From contig JBDRLV010000001.1 of NCBI GenBank assembly GCA_043812755.1, forward strand, positions 1-17,161: 17,161 nucleotides of DNA, given 5' to 3'. Positions 1 through 7,190 of this stretch are shown piece by piece. Position numbers and translations under genes: made by a program. The stretch's first letter is position 1; each line of letters opens with the position of its first letter. The notes under the pieces are model-generated. The model ran no database searches. It saw only the letters and a list, made by a program, of their open reading frames with translations, and had not been told where the DNA came from. The DNA comes from JBDRLV01 sp043812755. Lineage in GTDB: Bacteria > Patescibacteriota > Patescibacteriia > UBA9934 > GWF2-40-263.

Positions 1-3
1 GAC

Positions 4-1005
4 ATGACAGGTGTTGAGACCAAACCAAGTGGTCAAACACCCAAGATCAGCAACGACGGCCCTGTGTGCGCTGTGGCAATGGCCACTGAGCGCGATCCTG
101 AGCAGGTTCGAGAGCAAGAAAAGTGGCGGCACGAAAGTGAAGAACAAGACCGAATATACATGCTTGTTCCAGGGCTTGTGCAAGTAGCACGTGCATTGAT
201 TCCTAGCTTCGACGTGTCGCATCTAGCTTCTCATGTCGGAAATCAGCCGCTCCCTGCTATCTCGATTGCTTTCACAACTGCAATCTATACGCTTGTGGGT
301 CGCGTTTATGAATACAATGATACATGCGAGGCTGAAATTCAAAGGTCTGATGAACAAACTCATACCATTGAAAACGATGGCACTTGGGAAACCTTGCTTT
401 CTCTTGTGGCAGTGCAGTTCAATTGGTTGGCTCCTATGAAGGAACCAGACCCTGAGACTGAATACGATTATGAGTATGTTGAGCAAGTGTCGTTCATCAC
501 TAATGGGTTTCTCCCGTTTGATAACGGACTGACCGCTTGGGCTCGCCCTGCAGCATTGGCAGTCATCAACAACGACAGCTTTCTTGATGCTATTATGAGT
601 TGGGCAAGACCTGTTCTGCCCATGCTTGTTTCAGATCATGAGCGCGTCAAGCGTTGGTTACGTGACTATTGGAAGGCCAGTCATGCTGACCTGCCTGCTC
701 TTCTGCAAGAGATCGGCAATGATGATTGGTATCTGTACCAAAGCCGTTCAAAGCTCGAAGGCTTTTTCCTTCGCCGATGGCTTGACCAAGGCGATGGTGA
801 GCTGGGTCATTTCAAGATTCTTTCATTACGCTATCAGATGGTGCGCCTTGCCTATCAGTTTGGGCTTGAGGAAGCACGCGAGTGGAAAGAGGAACTGATT
901 GCAGAGCTTCTGCCAATCTACCAAACCCAAAACACAGACAGTTACCGCGGCCCGTTGTTCAGGCTCGCAGGAACCTATGCACACGAGCTCGAAGAGCTCA
1001 ACTGA
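4..1005 (+). CDS. Unrecognised protein, possibly 5'-partial
   Basis: I do not recognise this 333-residue protein. The first in-frame ATG is at position 4, and the reading frame is still open at base 1, so the true start may lie upstream of the window. The protein is mixed in composition, rich in Trp, Glu and Leu, with no signal peptide, no clear membrane segment, and no nucleotide-binding or catalytic motif that I can see. The second half (about residues 200-330) looks largely helical, with many charged and aromatic residues. It is the only plus-strand gene and the only one ending in TGA. A sampled line (601-660) is about 52% G+C, while a ribosomal line (7321-7380) is about 32%. It converges on recO, with a terminator between. 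The composition suggests transferred DNA or a chimeric contig end. The ORF itself is convincing by length; the function is unknown. Confidence 0.6.
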   Translation: MTGVETKPSGQTPKISNDGPVCAVAMATERDPEQVREQEKWRHESEEQDRIYMLVPGLVQVARALIPSFDVSHLASHVGNQPLPAISIAFTTAIYTLVGRVYEYNDTCEAEIQRSDEQTHTIENDGTWETLLSLVAVQFNWLAPMKEPDPETEYDYEYVEQVSFITNGFLPFDNGLTAWARPAALAVINNDSFLDAIMSWARPVLPMLVSDHERVKRWLRDYWKASHADLPALLQEIGNDDWYLYQSRSKLEGFFLRRWLDQGDGELGHFKILSLRYQMVRLAYQFGLEEAREWKEELIAELLPIYQTQNTDSYRGPLFRLAGTYAHELEELN

Positions 1006-1021
1006 TCTTTTCTACAAATCT

Positions 1022-1051
1022 AAAGCCCCCTGACCTGCAGGGAGCTTTTTT
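1022..1051 (+). terminator. Intrinsic terminator between convergent genes
   Basis: An 11-bp stem (1022-1032 with 1038-1048, one C/A mismatch) closes a 5-nt loop and runs into six T residues (1046-1051) just 16 nt after the stop of the plus-strand gene. The minus strand reads the same hairpin after recO, with a poorer T-rich tail, so it may work in both directions. Confidence 0.8.
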
Positions 1052-1060
1052 AGTTTCTTT

Positions 1061-1834
1061 CTATACAATGCAAGATTCTCTAATTGTATTTGCTGGAATT
1101 GTAGGAAAATGTGAAATTAACAAAGACTCAACAGCATTGTGAAATTCTGGAATTAGCACCCCTAACAAATGTGGTCGCAACTGCTCGCTAAAATCTTCTT
1201 GCAAAGCAAATCGCAAAAGCTTGAGTACATCATCACTAATAGCTCGCGCAGTAAACCATGTGTTATTATTTTTTAAAACACAATCTGAACACACAACACC
1301 ACCCTTTAATGCATGCCATGCATAACTACCCTTCTTTATAACACTCCTGCAGGCAAGACAATTTGTTAACTCAGGTCTGTACCCCATAATCGCAAGGAGT
1401 TTTAAAACAAATGATCCCAATAGATATGCGCTACGCTCTTGTGAAACTTCTGGTATTTTTTGCAAAAACTCAAACCAGCTCAACAAATGATCGTAAACCC
1501 TTTCGTCCTTCTCATGGGCGCGAGTACCAATATCAACAAAATGCTTTGAATTTTTTGCCAAAAGAAGCTTGTTTAAATTCAAATGTAAATCTGGAAATGC
1601 CTGCTTTCGCTCAACACCAGCTATGGTCCAATAATACCTACCGTTCACCAAAAGCAACTCAAGTTCAGCCGCCATTTCAAGGTGTGGTGAGAGCTTAGCA
1701 AGCGGTTTATCTGCCCCTCTAGCCATAAATTCAATTTTCCCAAAGTCTTTTGTGTACGCACTATACCAACGATCAACCTCTCTTCTGCTACTTCTTGAAA
1801 GTACAATCGCGAGAGTTGAATGTAAGGAAGCCAT
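1061..1834 (-). CDS. recO: DNA repair protein RecO
   Basis: RecO helps RecR load RecA onto SSB-coated single-stranded DNA during recombinational gap repair in the cytoplasm. The N-terminal OB-fold segment is typical: a short strand with IVL, then a DRW motif, a K-DFGKIEF-like strand and an ARGA-KP turn followed by HLE. After the helical middle comes a zinc site with Cys159, Cys162, Cys182 and Cys185 around a GG turn, as in zinc-binding RecO proteins. At 257 residues it has family length. A TTG at 1843 would extend it by three residues and overlap the upstream gene. I prefer the ATG at 1834, which lies one base after the ruvX stop and suggests coupled translation. It is the last gene of the adk-map-ruvX-recO group and ends in TAG, facing a convergent gene. 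Confidence 0.9.
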   Translation of the reverse strand: MASLHSTLAIVLSRSSRREVDRWYSAYTKDFGKIEFMARGADKPLAKLSPHLEMAAELELLLVNGRYYWTIAGVERKQAFPDLHLNLNKLLLAKNSKHFVDIGTRAHEKDERVYDHLLSWFEFLQKIPEVSQERSAYLLGSFVLKLLAIMGYRPELTNCLACRSVIKKGSYAWHALKGGVVCSDCVLKNNNTWFTARAISDDVLKLLRFALQEDFSEQLRPHLLGVLIPEFHNAVESLLISHFPTIPANTIRESCIV

Positions 1835-1835
1835 A

Positions 1836-2231
1836 TTAATCAATTCTTTCTAAATACGCCTGAACAATAAGCATGGCAGCCAAAGCATCCTCCTTGGCTT
1901 GTGTTCCTCCCTCACGCTGTAAATGAATACTTTGTGATGTTGTATAAGATTCATCTTCCTCTTCAACAGGGACAGAAACTATTTTCTTTAATTGTTCAAT
2001 AAAACTTCGTGTGAGATCAAGCTGTTGTGACTTTTGGTTTGGATTTGTCGCGAGCGGTACTCCAACAACAATAAGCTCGATTTCATCATCAATAATTTGC
2101 TTTTGTAAAATTTTAAAAACATCATCTCCTGAATTTTTTATAACATCCAAAGGAACAGCTACTTTTATGTTACTGTCACCAAAGGCTAGTCCGATTTTTT
2201 TATTTCCGTAGTCTATTCCTAAAATTCTCAT
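1836..2231 (-). CDS. ruvX: Putative pre-16S rRNA nuclease / Holliday junction resolvase-like YqgF (RuvX)
   Basis: This is an RNase H-fold protein of the YqgF/RuvX family, thought to process the 5' end of pre-16S rRNA and once proposed as a Holliday junction resolvase. The 131-residue product has GIDYG (5-9) with the first catalytic Asp7, a VGVPL strand (56-60), DESYTT (93-98) where most homologues have DERLTT, and a final acidic site at Glu114/Asp115 before ALAA. The open frame continues 26 codons upstream to 2309, but that part is only the translation of a palindromic repeat. The conserved family start is the ATG at 2231, preceded by AATAAT and no Shine-Dalgarno. It touches recO downstream (one base apart) and follows map across a repeat-filled 123-nt gap. 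A role in ribosome maturation would suit the location. Confidence 0.88.
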   Translation of the reverse strand: MRILGIDYGNKKIGLAFGDSNIKVAVPLDVIKNSGDDVFKILQKQIIDDEIELIVVGVPLATNPNQKSQQLDLTRSFIEQLKKIVSVPVEEEDESYTTSQSIHLQREGGTQAKEDALAAMLIVQAYLERID

Positions 2232-2240
2232 ATTATTTAA

Positions 2241-2349
2241 CTGCCATTGCGAACCAAAATAAAGTGAGGGGTGAAGCAATCTTCCTGGTTGAGCAGATTG
2301 CTTCGTCACTACGCCCAGCTAAGCTGGGCTTTGTTTCTCGCAATGACAG
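2241..2349. repeat. REP-like imperfect palindromic element
   Basis: The element fills nearly the whole map-ruvX gap. Outer arms 2241-2252 and 2338-2349 are 12-bp inverted repeats with one mismatch (core CATTGCGA / TCGCAATG). Inner arms 2271-2282 and 2295-2309 pair through GAAGCAATCT / AGATTGCTTC. A further perfect 7-bp stem with a 3-nt loop lies at 2313-2329. The CATTGCGA and GAAGCAATC words match a palindromic repeat vocabulary seen scattered through many bacterial genomes. I recall that from general knowledge and could not search for it. It contains no gene, although upstream in-frame ATGs for ruvX fall inside it. Confidence 0.75.
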
Positions 2350-2354
2350 ATATG

Positions 2355-3131
2355 TTATACAGGTAAAGGCGTTAAAATCTCTACCCCTGCCTCAGTCACT
2401 GCAATTGTTACTTCAAAATGTGCCCCAATGCTTTTATCCTTCATAACAGCTGCCCAACCATCATCTGCGGTTTCAACAAGATAATCACCAAGTGCAATCA
2501 TTGGTTCTATAGCAAGACACATACCTTCAACTATTTCAATTTCAGGAAACTGTTTGGTAATAAAATTTGGAATATGTGGCTCTTCATGAACTTCATGCCC
2601 AACCCCATGCCCTGTTAATGACCGCACTATTCCATATCCATATGGTTTAACATGTTTCTCTACAGCTTCACCAATATCAGAAATTTTACCTCCAATTTTT
2701 ACTGATTCAATTGCCTCTATTAAAGCTTCTCTTGTAACCCGCAATAATTGTTTTGCATTATCAGACGCATTGTCCACAAAAACAGTAGCAGCCATATCAG
2801 TACACAAGCCTTGATACCAACAACCAATATCAAGCCCAACAATATCCCCTTGTTTCAATTCTATTTTCCGATTTCCAAGTCCATGAACTATTTCTTCATT
2901 AATAGAAACACAAAGTGTAGATGGAAATGGTGGATATGCTTTTGATGACCTATAACCTTTAAACGATGGAGTACCACCGCCTTTTATTATTTCATTCTCT
3001 GCAACAGAATTTAAATCACAAACCTTAACACCTGCATGTGCAATTTGAATTGCTGCAGTAAGAGCACGAGAAAGAAGCGCGCCTCCAGCGCGCATTTTTT
3101 CAATTTCTGTTTTAGTCTTTGTAAGCGACAT
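2355..3131 (-). CDS. map: Methionine aminopeptidase, type I
   Basis: This enzyme removes the initiator methionine from nascent proteins at the ribosome exit, using two metal ions. The 258-residue sequence has the pita-bread fold signatures. The five metal ligands are Asp101 and Asp112 (in GLDIG and CTDMAAT), His175 (in TGHGVGHE), Glu209 (in AIEPM) and Glu240 (in HFEV). The substrate-binding histidines are His83 (in IVHG) and His182 (in VHEEP). There is no N-terminal zinc-finger extension, so it is the short bacterial type Ia form. It sits after adk, as in many spc operons, but the infA-rpmJ-rpsM genes that normally follow are replaced by ruvX and recO. The ATG at 3131 has no Shine-Dalgarno. 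Confidence 0.97.
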   Translation of the reverse strand: MSLTKTKTEIEKMRAGGALLSRALTAAIQIAHAGVKVCDLNSVAENEIIKGGGTPSFKGYRSSKAYPPFPSTLCVSINEEIVHGLGNRKIELKQGDIVGLDIGCWYQGLCTDMAATVFVDNASDNAKQLLRVTREALIEAIESVKIGGKISDIGEAVEKHVKPYGYGIVRSLTGHGVGHEVHEEPHIPNFITKQFPEIEIVEGMCLAIEPMIALGDYLVETADDGWAAVMKDKSIGAHFEVTIAVTEAGVEILTPLPV

Positions 3132-3143
3132 AGTTGATAATAA

Positions 3144-3185
3144 ACAAATTACAAATTTGGGACTTGTTTGTTTTTTGTAATTTGT
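3144..3185. repeat. 12-bp perfect inverted repeat in the adk-map spacer
   Basis: Arms 3144-3155 and 3174-3185 (ACAAATTACAAA and its complement) are perfect inverted copies around an 18-nt loop. They fill most of the 68-nt spacer between adk and map. The words are low-complexity AT. The hairpin is not followed by a clean U-tract on the minus strand, so I do not call it a terminator. Confidence 0.7.
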
Positions 3186-3199
3186 ATATTGTAATTTTA

Positions 3200-3820
3200 T
3201 TACAATGCGTTTAAAACTCGACCAAACACCTCTTCAATCGTTCCAGCTCCATCTACAAGATGAAAAATCCCTTTCTTTTTATATTCATCAAAAACAGGCT
3301 TTGTGTCTTTTTCATATATCTCAAGCCTTCGTCTAAGCGCCTCTTCTGACTCATCATGGCGCTTCCCTAATTCTCCACTGCAAGCAGAACACTTATCTCC
3401 ATTGTTATAACCATCTACTATGCGGTACACTTTACCACATTTATTACATGTTAATCTCCCACCAAGGCGATTAACACACTCCTCAACAGGAACGTCAATT
3501 AGAATAAAATGTGTTGGTTCATCAAAATCAAAAGAATTAAACTGATCCATGCTGCGCGGATAACCATCCAACACATATCCATTTTTGGCGTCTTCCTTGC
3601 CAATACGCCTCTTGAGAACCTCAGCCACATCTTGGGTTGAGGCAAGATTTCCGCCTTTTAAAATCCCATCAATTTTTTGACCAAGCTCTGAGCCTGTTGC
3701 AATTTCATCACGCAACAACTGCCCCATGCTTAGCGCTGGAATATCAAAATACTCTGACAGAAGATCTGCCTGAGTTCCTTTGCCACTGCCTTGTGAACCT
3801 AATACTAATATTTTATACAT
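3200..3820 (-). CDS. adk: Adenylate kinase, zinc-type LID
   Basis: Adenylate kinase converts AMP and ATP to two ADP in the cytoplasm. The 206-residue protein opens with a P-loop (GSQGSGKGT, 8-16), has DGYPR at 85-89 (DGFPR in most homologues), and the LID is held by four cysteines, Cys125, Cys128, Cys144 and Cys147, in place of the Asp/Thr/Ser network of the Gram-negative form. Arginines after the LID (RHD, then RRR at 163-165) match the phosphate-binding set. Length is normal. It follows secY, as in many bacteria, but is separated from it by an intrinsic terminator. It has its own candidate promoter whose predicted start point falls almost on the ATG, so the mRNA may be leaderless. No Shine-Dalgarno is present. 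Confidence 0.97.
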   Translation of the reverse strand: MYKILVLGSQGSGKGTQADLLSEYFDIPALSMGQLLRDEIATGSELGQKIDGILKGGNLASTQDVAEVLKRRIGKEDAKNGYVLDGYPRSMDQFNSFDFDEPTHFILIDVPVEECVNRLGGRLTCNKCGKVYRIVDGYNNGDKCSACSGELGKRHDESEEALRRRLEIYEKDTKPVFDEYKKKGIFHLVDGAGTIEEVFGRVLNAL

Positions 3821-3827
3821 ATACTCT

Positions 3828-3836
3828 AGTATACCA
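3828..3836 (-). promoter_or_regulatory. Extended -10 promoter for adk
   Basis: The minus strand reads TGGTATACT: a -10 hexamer TATACT (3833-3828) with the TG of an extended -10 directly upstream (3836-3835). There is no convincing -35. The expected transcription start about 7 nt downstream is near 3821, next to the adk ATG at 3820. It lies just after the secY terminator, which is where a second unit should begin. Confidence 0.5.
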
Positions 3837-3851
3837 AATTATTTTTCATTC

Positions 3852-3872
3852 AAAAACGGAGCTAAGGCTCCG
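3852..3872 (-). terminator. Intrinsic terminator after secY
   Basis: A perfect 6-bp GC-rich stem (3867-3872 with 3857-3862), 4-nt loop, is followed on the minus strand by five T residues (3856-3852). It lies about 29 nt past the secY stop and marks the end of the S10-spc unit. Confidence 0.8.
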
Positions 3873-3900
3873 CATTGCATAAATCAAAATCCTCGCCTTT

Positions 3901-5178
3901 TTACATTTCGTACTCATGCATTGTCACCTGTGCCTCAACTTGTTTAACACTATCAATCAAAACTGCAACTATAATTAATATTGATGTTCCCCCAATAATT
4001 AAATTTGAGTTGCCAGTTGCTTGTTGAACAATAAGCGGCAATACAGCAATCAAGGATAGGAAAATAGCACCAACAAGAAGCAATCTATTTGAAACCCAAC
4101 TTAGATAATCTGCAGTGTTTGGACCTGGCCTAATACCTGGAACGAAACCCCCTTGCTTTTGCAGGTTTTCAGCAATACGATCTGGATGAAATATTACAGC
4201 TGTATAGAAATACGCAAAAACAAATACTAACACAAAATATACTATACCGTACACGAGTTGGTTTTGGAATGTTTGTATCAACCACTGAGCTGCCTCTCTG
4301 ATAAATTCTGTTCTGGCGTTGATAAAAAACTGACCAATCACAGAAGGTAATAAAATAATTGAAATTGCAAAAATAATTGGAATAACACCACCCATGTTTA
4401 ATCTAAGCGGAATATGAGAACTAACAGCGCCAGACAAACGCGAGCCTCGCACTTGCCGTGCATATTGAACAGGAATATTTCTTTGTGCCTCATTCATTAA
4501 TACAATCCCAACAATTGTTAACACAACAAACAAAGCAAACAGAACAACTGTAACTAACTGGCTTTTATCAAAAATTGAAATCGTTTGTCCCAAAAACGTA
4601 GGAAGCCCAGCAATGATACCAGCAAAAATTAATATAGAAATACCATTTCCAACATTTTTTTCTGAAATAAGTTCACCAATCCACATCAAGAACACTGTTC
4701 CTGCTACCATTGTGATAATTGCAAATAAATAAGATGAAAGACTGTGGCTTATCAAAAGTTGTCCACCAACCTGTCCTGTTTGTTGTCCTAGCAAAATAAT
4801 TAACCCATAAGCCTGCAAGATCGCTAGTGGTATCGTGAGCATTCTTGTCCATTGATTCATCTTCTGTCTACCCTGCTCTTCTTTTTGCATCTCTTCAAAC
4901 TTTGGAACTATCATTCCAAGTAATTGAAAAATAATAGATGCTGTAATATATGGTGCAACCCCAAGAGCAACTATAGAAAAATTTTGAAGTGTACCTCCTG
5001 AAAAAATATTCAAAAGCCCAAAAAATTGATTGCCCTCAAAAATACTTGCTAGATCAGAAGCATCAATACCAGGAACAGGAATATGAGCACCTACACGAAA
5101 AAGCACCAACATCAACAAAATAAAAATAAGACTCCTTCGTACAGTTGGTGTTTTAAATACTTGCAATAATGTAACCAT
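3901..5178 (-). CDS. secY: Preprotein translocase subunit SecY
   Basis: SecY forms the protein-conducting channel in the cytoplasmic membrane. The 425-residue product has the ten hydrophobic segments expected. The first starts near residue 16, followed by the HIPVPGID loop and the plug region (GLLNIFSGG, about 54-62). Next comes the second membrane helix with ALGVAPYI. The large cytoplasmic loop near the C-terminal half carries the PGIRPGPNTADYL motif that contacts SecA and the ribosome. It ends with a conserved MHEYEM tail. It is the last gene of the spc block, directly after rplO with a 15-nt gap, and is followed by a terminator. Length and order are standard. The ATG at 5178 has no Shine-Dalgarno. 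Confidence 0.98.
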   Translation of the reverse strand: MVTLLQVFKTPTVRRSLIFILLMLVLFRVGAHIPVPGIDASDLASIFEGNQFFGLLNIFSGGTLQNFSIVALGVAPYITASIIFQLLGMIVPKFEEMQKEEQGRQKMNQWTRMLTIPLAILQAYGLIILLGQQTGQVGGQLLISHSLSSYLFAIITMVAGTVFLMWIGELISEKNVGNGISILIFAGIIAGLPTFLGQTISIFDKSQLVTVVLFALFVVLTIVGIVLMNEAQRNIPVQYARQVRGSRLSGAVSSHIPLRLNMGGVIPIIFAISIILLPSVIGQFFINARTEFIREAAQWLIQTFQNQLVYGIVYFVLVFVFAYFYTAVIFHPDRIAENLQKQGGFVPGIRPGPNTADYLSWVSNRLLLVGAIFLSLIAVLPLIVQQATGNSNLIIGGTSILIIVAVLIDSVKQVEAQVTMHEYEM

Positions 5179-5193
5179 ATGGTTTGGACTGAT

Positions 5194-5628
5194 TTATTTT
5201 ACCTGACCACCTGCTTTTTCAATCTTTTCTTTTACTGATTTTGATACCAGACATCCTTCAATTGTAATTTTTATTCCAATTGATCCACTGCCCAAAATTT
5301 TAACTCCATTTTCAACTTTTTTAACCAATCCCTTTTTTAAAAGCATTTTTGGATTAACACTATCACCATCCGCAAAAACCTTTGCTAAAACATTTAAATT
5401 AACAATCTCTGGTTTTGGTTTATTGCTTTTGAAGCCTCGCTTCTTTGGCAAGCTTAACATAATGCTTCGAAGACCCTTAAGTTTCAATCCGCTTTTACCG
5501 CCAGATCGAGATCGTTGACCTTTTGACCCTCTACCTGAATAAGTTCCTTTGCCAGAACCTAAACCGCGACCCAAGCGTTTGCTGGTCTTTTTTGATCCTT
5601 TACTTGGCTTGATTGTATTTAATTGCAT
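5194..5628 (-). CDS. rplO: Ribosomal protein uL15
   Basis: uL15 is a large-subunit protein that stabilises 23S rRNA around the central region and assembles late. The 144 residues show the classic N-terminal glycine- and basic-rich extension (RLGRGLGSGKG, then GRGSKGQRSRSGGK), followed by the globular part with RGF and a C-terminal strand ending in KAGG. Length is normal. It follows rpsE by 21 nt, leaving no room for rpmD, which in most bacteria lies exactly here. It precedes secY. Confidence 0.96.
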   Translation of the reverse strand: MQLNTIKPSKGSKKTSKRLGRGLGSGKGTYSGRGSKGQRSRSGGKSGLKLKGLRSIMLSLPKKRGFKSNKPKPEIVNLNVLAKVFADGDSVNPKMLLKKGLVKKVENGVKILGSGSIGIKITIEGCLVSKSVKEKIEKAGGQVK

Positions 5629-5649
5629 AAATTTTAATCAAACTCTTTT

Positions 5650-6267
5650 TTACTTTTCTTGCTTAACATCTTCTGGTAATTTAACCTCAACTTTTTCAAC
5701 AACAGCCTTCTTTTCAGTTGTTGGGTTGCTTTTCACATTTCTCAACTGTTTTATTGCCTCAATCGTAGCCCGTGCAATATTTAATTTATTACTTGAATTT
5801 AATATTTTTGAAACTGCATTTGGAACTCCAGCATACTCAAGAACAACTCTAATAGCACCACCTGCTTTTAAACCAGTCCCAACTGGTGCTGGTTTTAATA
5901 ATATAAGAGCTGATCCGTATTTATATTCAATACTATGCGGAATTGTTTCATTAACAATTGGAACTCTAATAATTTTCTTTTTTGCCTGTCTGTATGCCTT
6001 TTCAATCGCAAGTTGGACATCTGCACCTTTGGCAACACCAAGACCTACCTTCCCCTTTTTATCTCCAATAATCAACGAAGCACGGAAGCTCATTCTTTTT
6101 CCACCAGCAGTAACACGAGTAACTCTTGCTAAATCAAGAATCTTCTGTTCGTATTCCCTTTGTTCAGGTCGTTGTGCACCTTTTCGTCCACCTTTTCTTT
6201 TATCGTTCTTCCCACCAAACTTTGAAGGAAATTTCTTTTGAAATGTCTTTTTTTGCTCTAATACCAT
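5650..6267 (-). CDS. rpsE: Ribosomal protein uS5 with charged N- and C-terminal tails
   Basis: uS5 sits at the mRNA entry side of the 30S subunit and influences decoding accuracy and helicase activity. The core (about residues 40-180) is typical: RVTRVTAGGKRMSF, then GLGVAKG, IPH, and the C-terminal domain with APVGTGLKAGGAIR. The protein is 205 residues, against about 165 in E. coli. The extra length comes from a Lys/Arg/Gly-rich N-terminus of about 38 residues and a Lys/Glu-rich C-terminal tail from about 181. It lies between rplR (4-nt gap) and rplO. Confidence 0.97.
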   Translation of the reverse strand: MVLEQKKTFQKKFPSKFGGKNDKRKGGRKGAQRPEQREYEQKILDLARVTRVTAGGKRMSFRASLIIGDKKGKVGLGVAKGADVQLAIEKAYRQAKKKIIRVPIVNETIPHSIEYKYGSALILLKPAPVGTGLKAGGAIRVVLEYAGVPNAVSKILNSSNKLNIARATIEAIKQLRNVKSNPTTEKKAVVEKVEVKLPEDVKQEK

Positions 6268-6271
6268 AATA

Positions 6272-6625
6272 TTATATTTTTATTCCAGCTTCTCTTGCTC
6301 CATCAGCAACTGCAGCAACGCGCCCATGATATCTGTATTGACCTCTATCAAATACAGCAGAAGTAATGCCTATTTCCTTTGCCTTGTTTCCAATTTCAAT
6401 CCCAACCATTTTTGCTATTTCAACAGGCTTACCTTTCTTTTCTACAATTCTATCCGATGAACTCGCAATTGTTTTTCCAGCATTATCATCAATCAGCTGA
6501 GCTGAAATGTGCTTATAGCTTCTTTTAACACAAAGCCTTGGCACATCAGCTGTACCTCGAATCTTTGCTCGAACTCTTTTAGCCCTAAGATTTGATTTAA
6601 TCATTTTTTTCTTTGCTTGTTTCAT
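6272..6625 (-). CDS. rplR: Ribosomal protein uL18
   Basis: uL18 binds 5S rRNA with uL5 and helps place it in the large subunit. The 117-residue protein has the basic N-terminus, the RLCVKRSYKHISAQLIDD strand pair, and the typical C-terminus FDRGQYRYHGRVAAVADGAREAG with the RGxxxYHGR signature. Length is normal. It is packed between rplF (5-nt gap) and rpsE (4-nt gap). The start at 6625 is preceded by AAGAAG, one of the few purine-rich upstream sequences in this operon, but not a strong Shine-Dalgarno. Confidence 0.96.
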   Translation of the reverse strand: MKQAKKKMIKSNLRAKRVRAKIRGTADVPRLCVKRSYKHISAQLIDDNAGKTIASSSDRIVEKKGKPVEIAKMVGIEIGNKAKEIGITSAVFDRGQYRYHGRVAAVADGAREAGIKI

Positions 6626-6630
6626 ACTTC

Positions 6631-7188
6631 TTATTCAGATGATTTTGCAGTCTTTCCTGCTTTTCTTCTGATATGTTCACCTACATAATGAATTCCTTTG
6701 CCTTTATAAGGCTCTGGCTTTCGAATTTTTCGAATCTTTGCAGCAACATGTCCAACTAGTTGTTTATCAATTCCGCTTATTGTTATTGTATTCTTTTCAA
6801 CAACTGCATTAATAGTGCTTGGCAACTCATACTCAACATCATGAGAAAAACCAACTGTCAAAATAAGTTTATTGCCATTAAGATTGACACGAAACCCAAC
6901 ACCTTCAACCTCAAGTTGTTTTGAAAACCCTTGAGTAACGCCTAGTACCATGTTTTCTACAATGGCTTGTGCAGTACCCCACTGTGCACGCTCGTTCTTG
7001 TTAGTTTCATTTTTTATTTTAAAAGAAATACTTTTCTCACCATCTTTTTCTTCAAGTACAATTGTTACAACAGGATTTATTTTTGCTTTTAATTCTCCTT
7101 TATCACTTTTTACAACAACCAAATTACCATCGATTTTTACTTCGACGTTTTTTGGTACAATAATAATTTTTTTACCAACTCTAGACAT
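6631..7188 (-). CDS. rplF: Ribosomal protein uL6
   Basis: uL6 lies near the factor-binding site of the large subunit, close to the sarcin-ricin loop. Its 185 residues start with the family opening MSRVGKK, carry two related domains, and end with the uL6 signature PEPYKGKGI followed by a basic tail. Length is normal (about 177-180), with a slightly longer C-terminus. It starts 2 nt after the rpsH stop, consistent with coupled translation. Confidence 0.97.
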   Translation of the reverse strand: MSRVGKKIIIVPKNVEVKIDGNLVVVKSDKGELKAKINPVVTIVLEEKDGEKSISFKIKNETNKNERAQWGTAQAIVENMVLGVTQGFSKQLEVEGVGFRVNLNGNKLILTVGFSHDVEYELPSTINAVVEKNTITISGIDKQLVGHVAAKIRKIRKPEPYKGKGIHYVGEHIRRKAGKTAKSSE

Positions 7189-7190
7189 AT

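Noticed and set aside
2232..2309. 26-residue N-terminal extension of RuvX
   Set aside because: It is the translation of the palindromic repeat; family alignment starts at the ATG at 2231.
5549..6241. 230-codon plus-strand open frame antisense to rpsE and rplO
   Set aside because: It lies opposite two certain ribosomal genes, is Phe/Ser-rich with no family resemblance, and is the expected reverse-frame shadow of Lys/Glu-rich genes.
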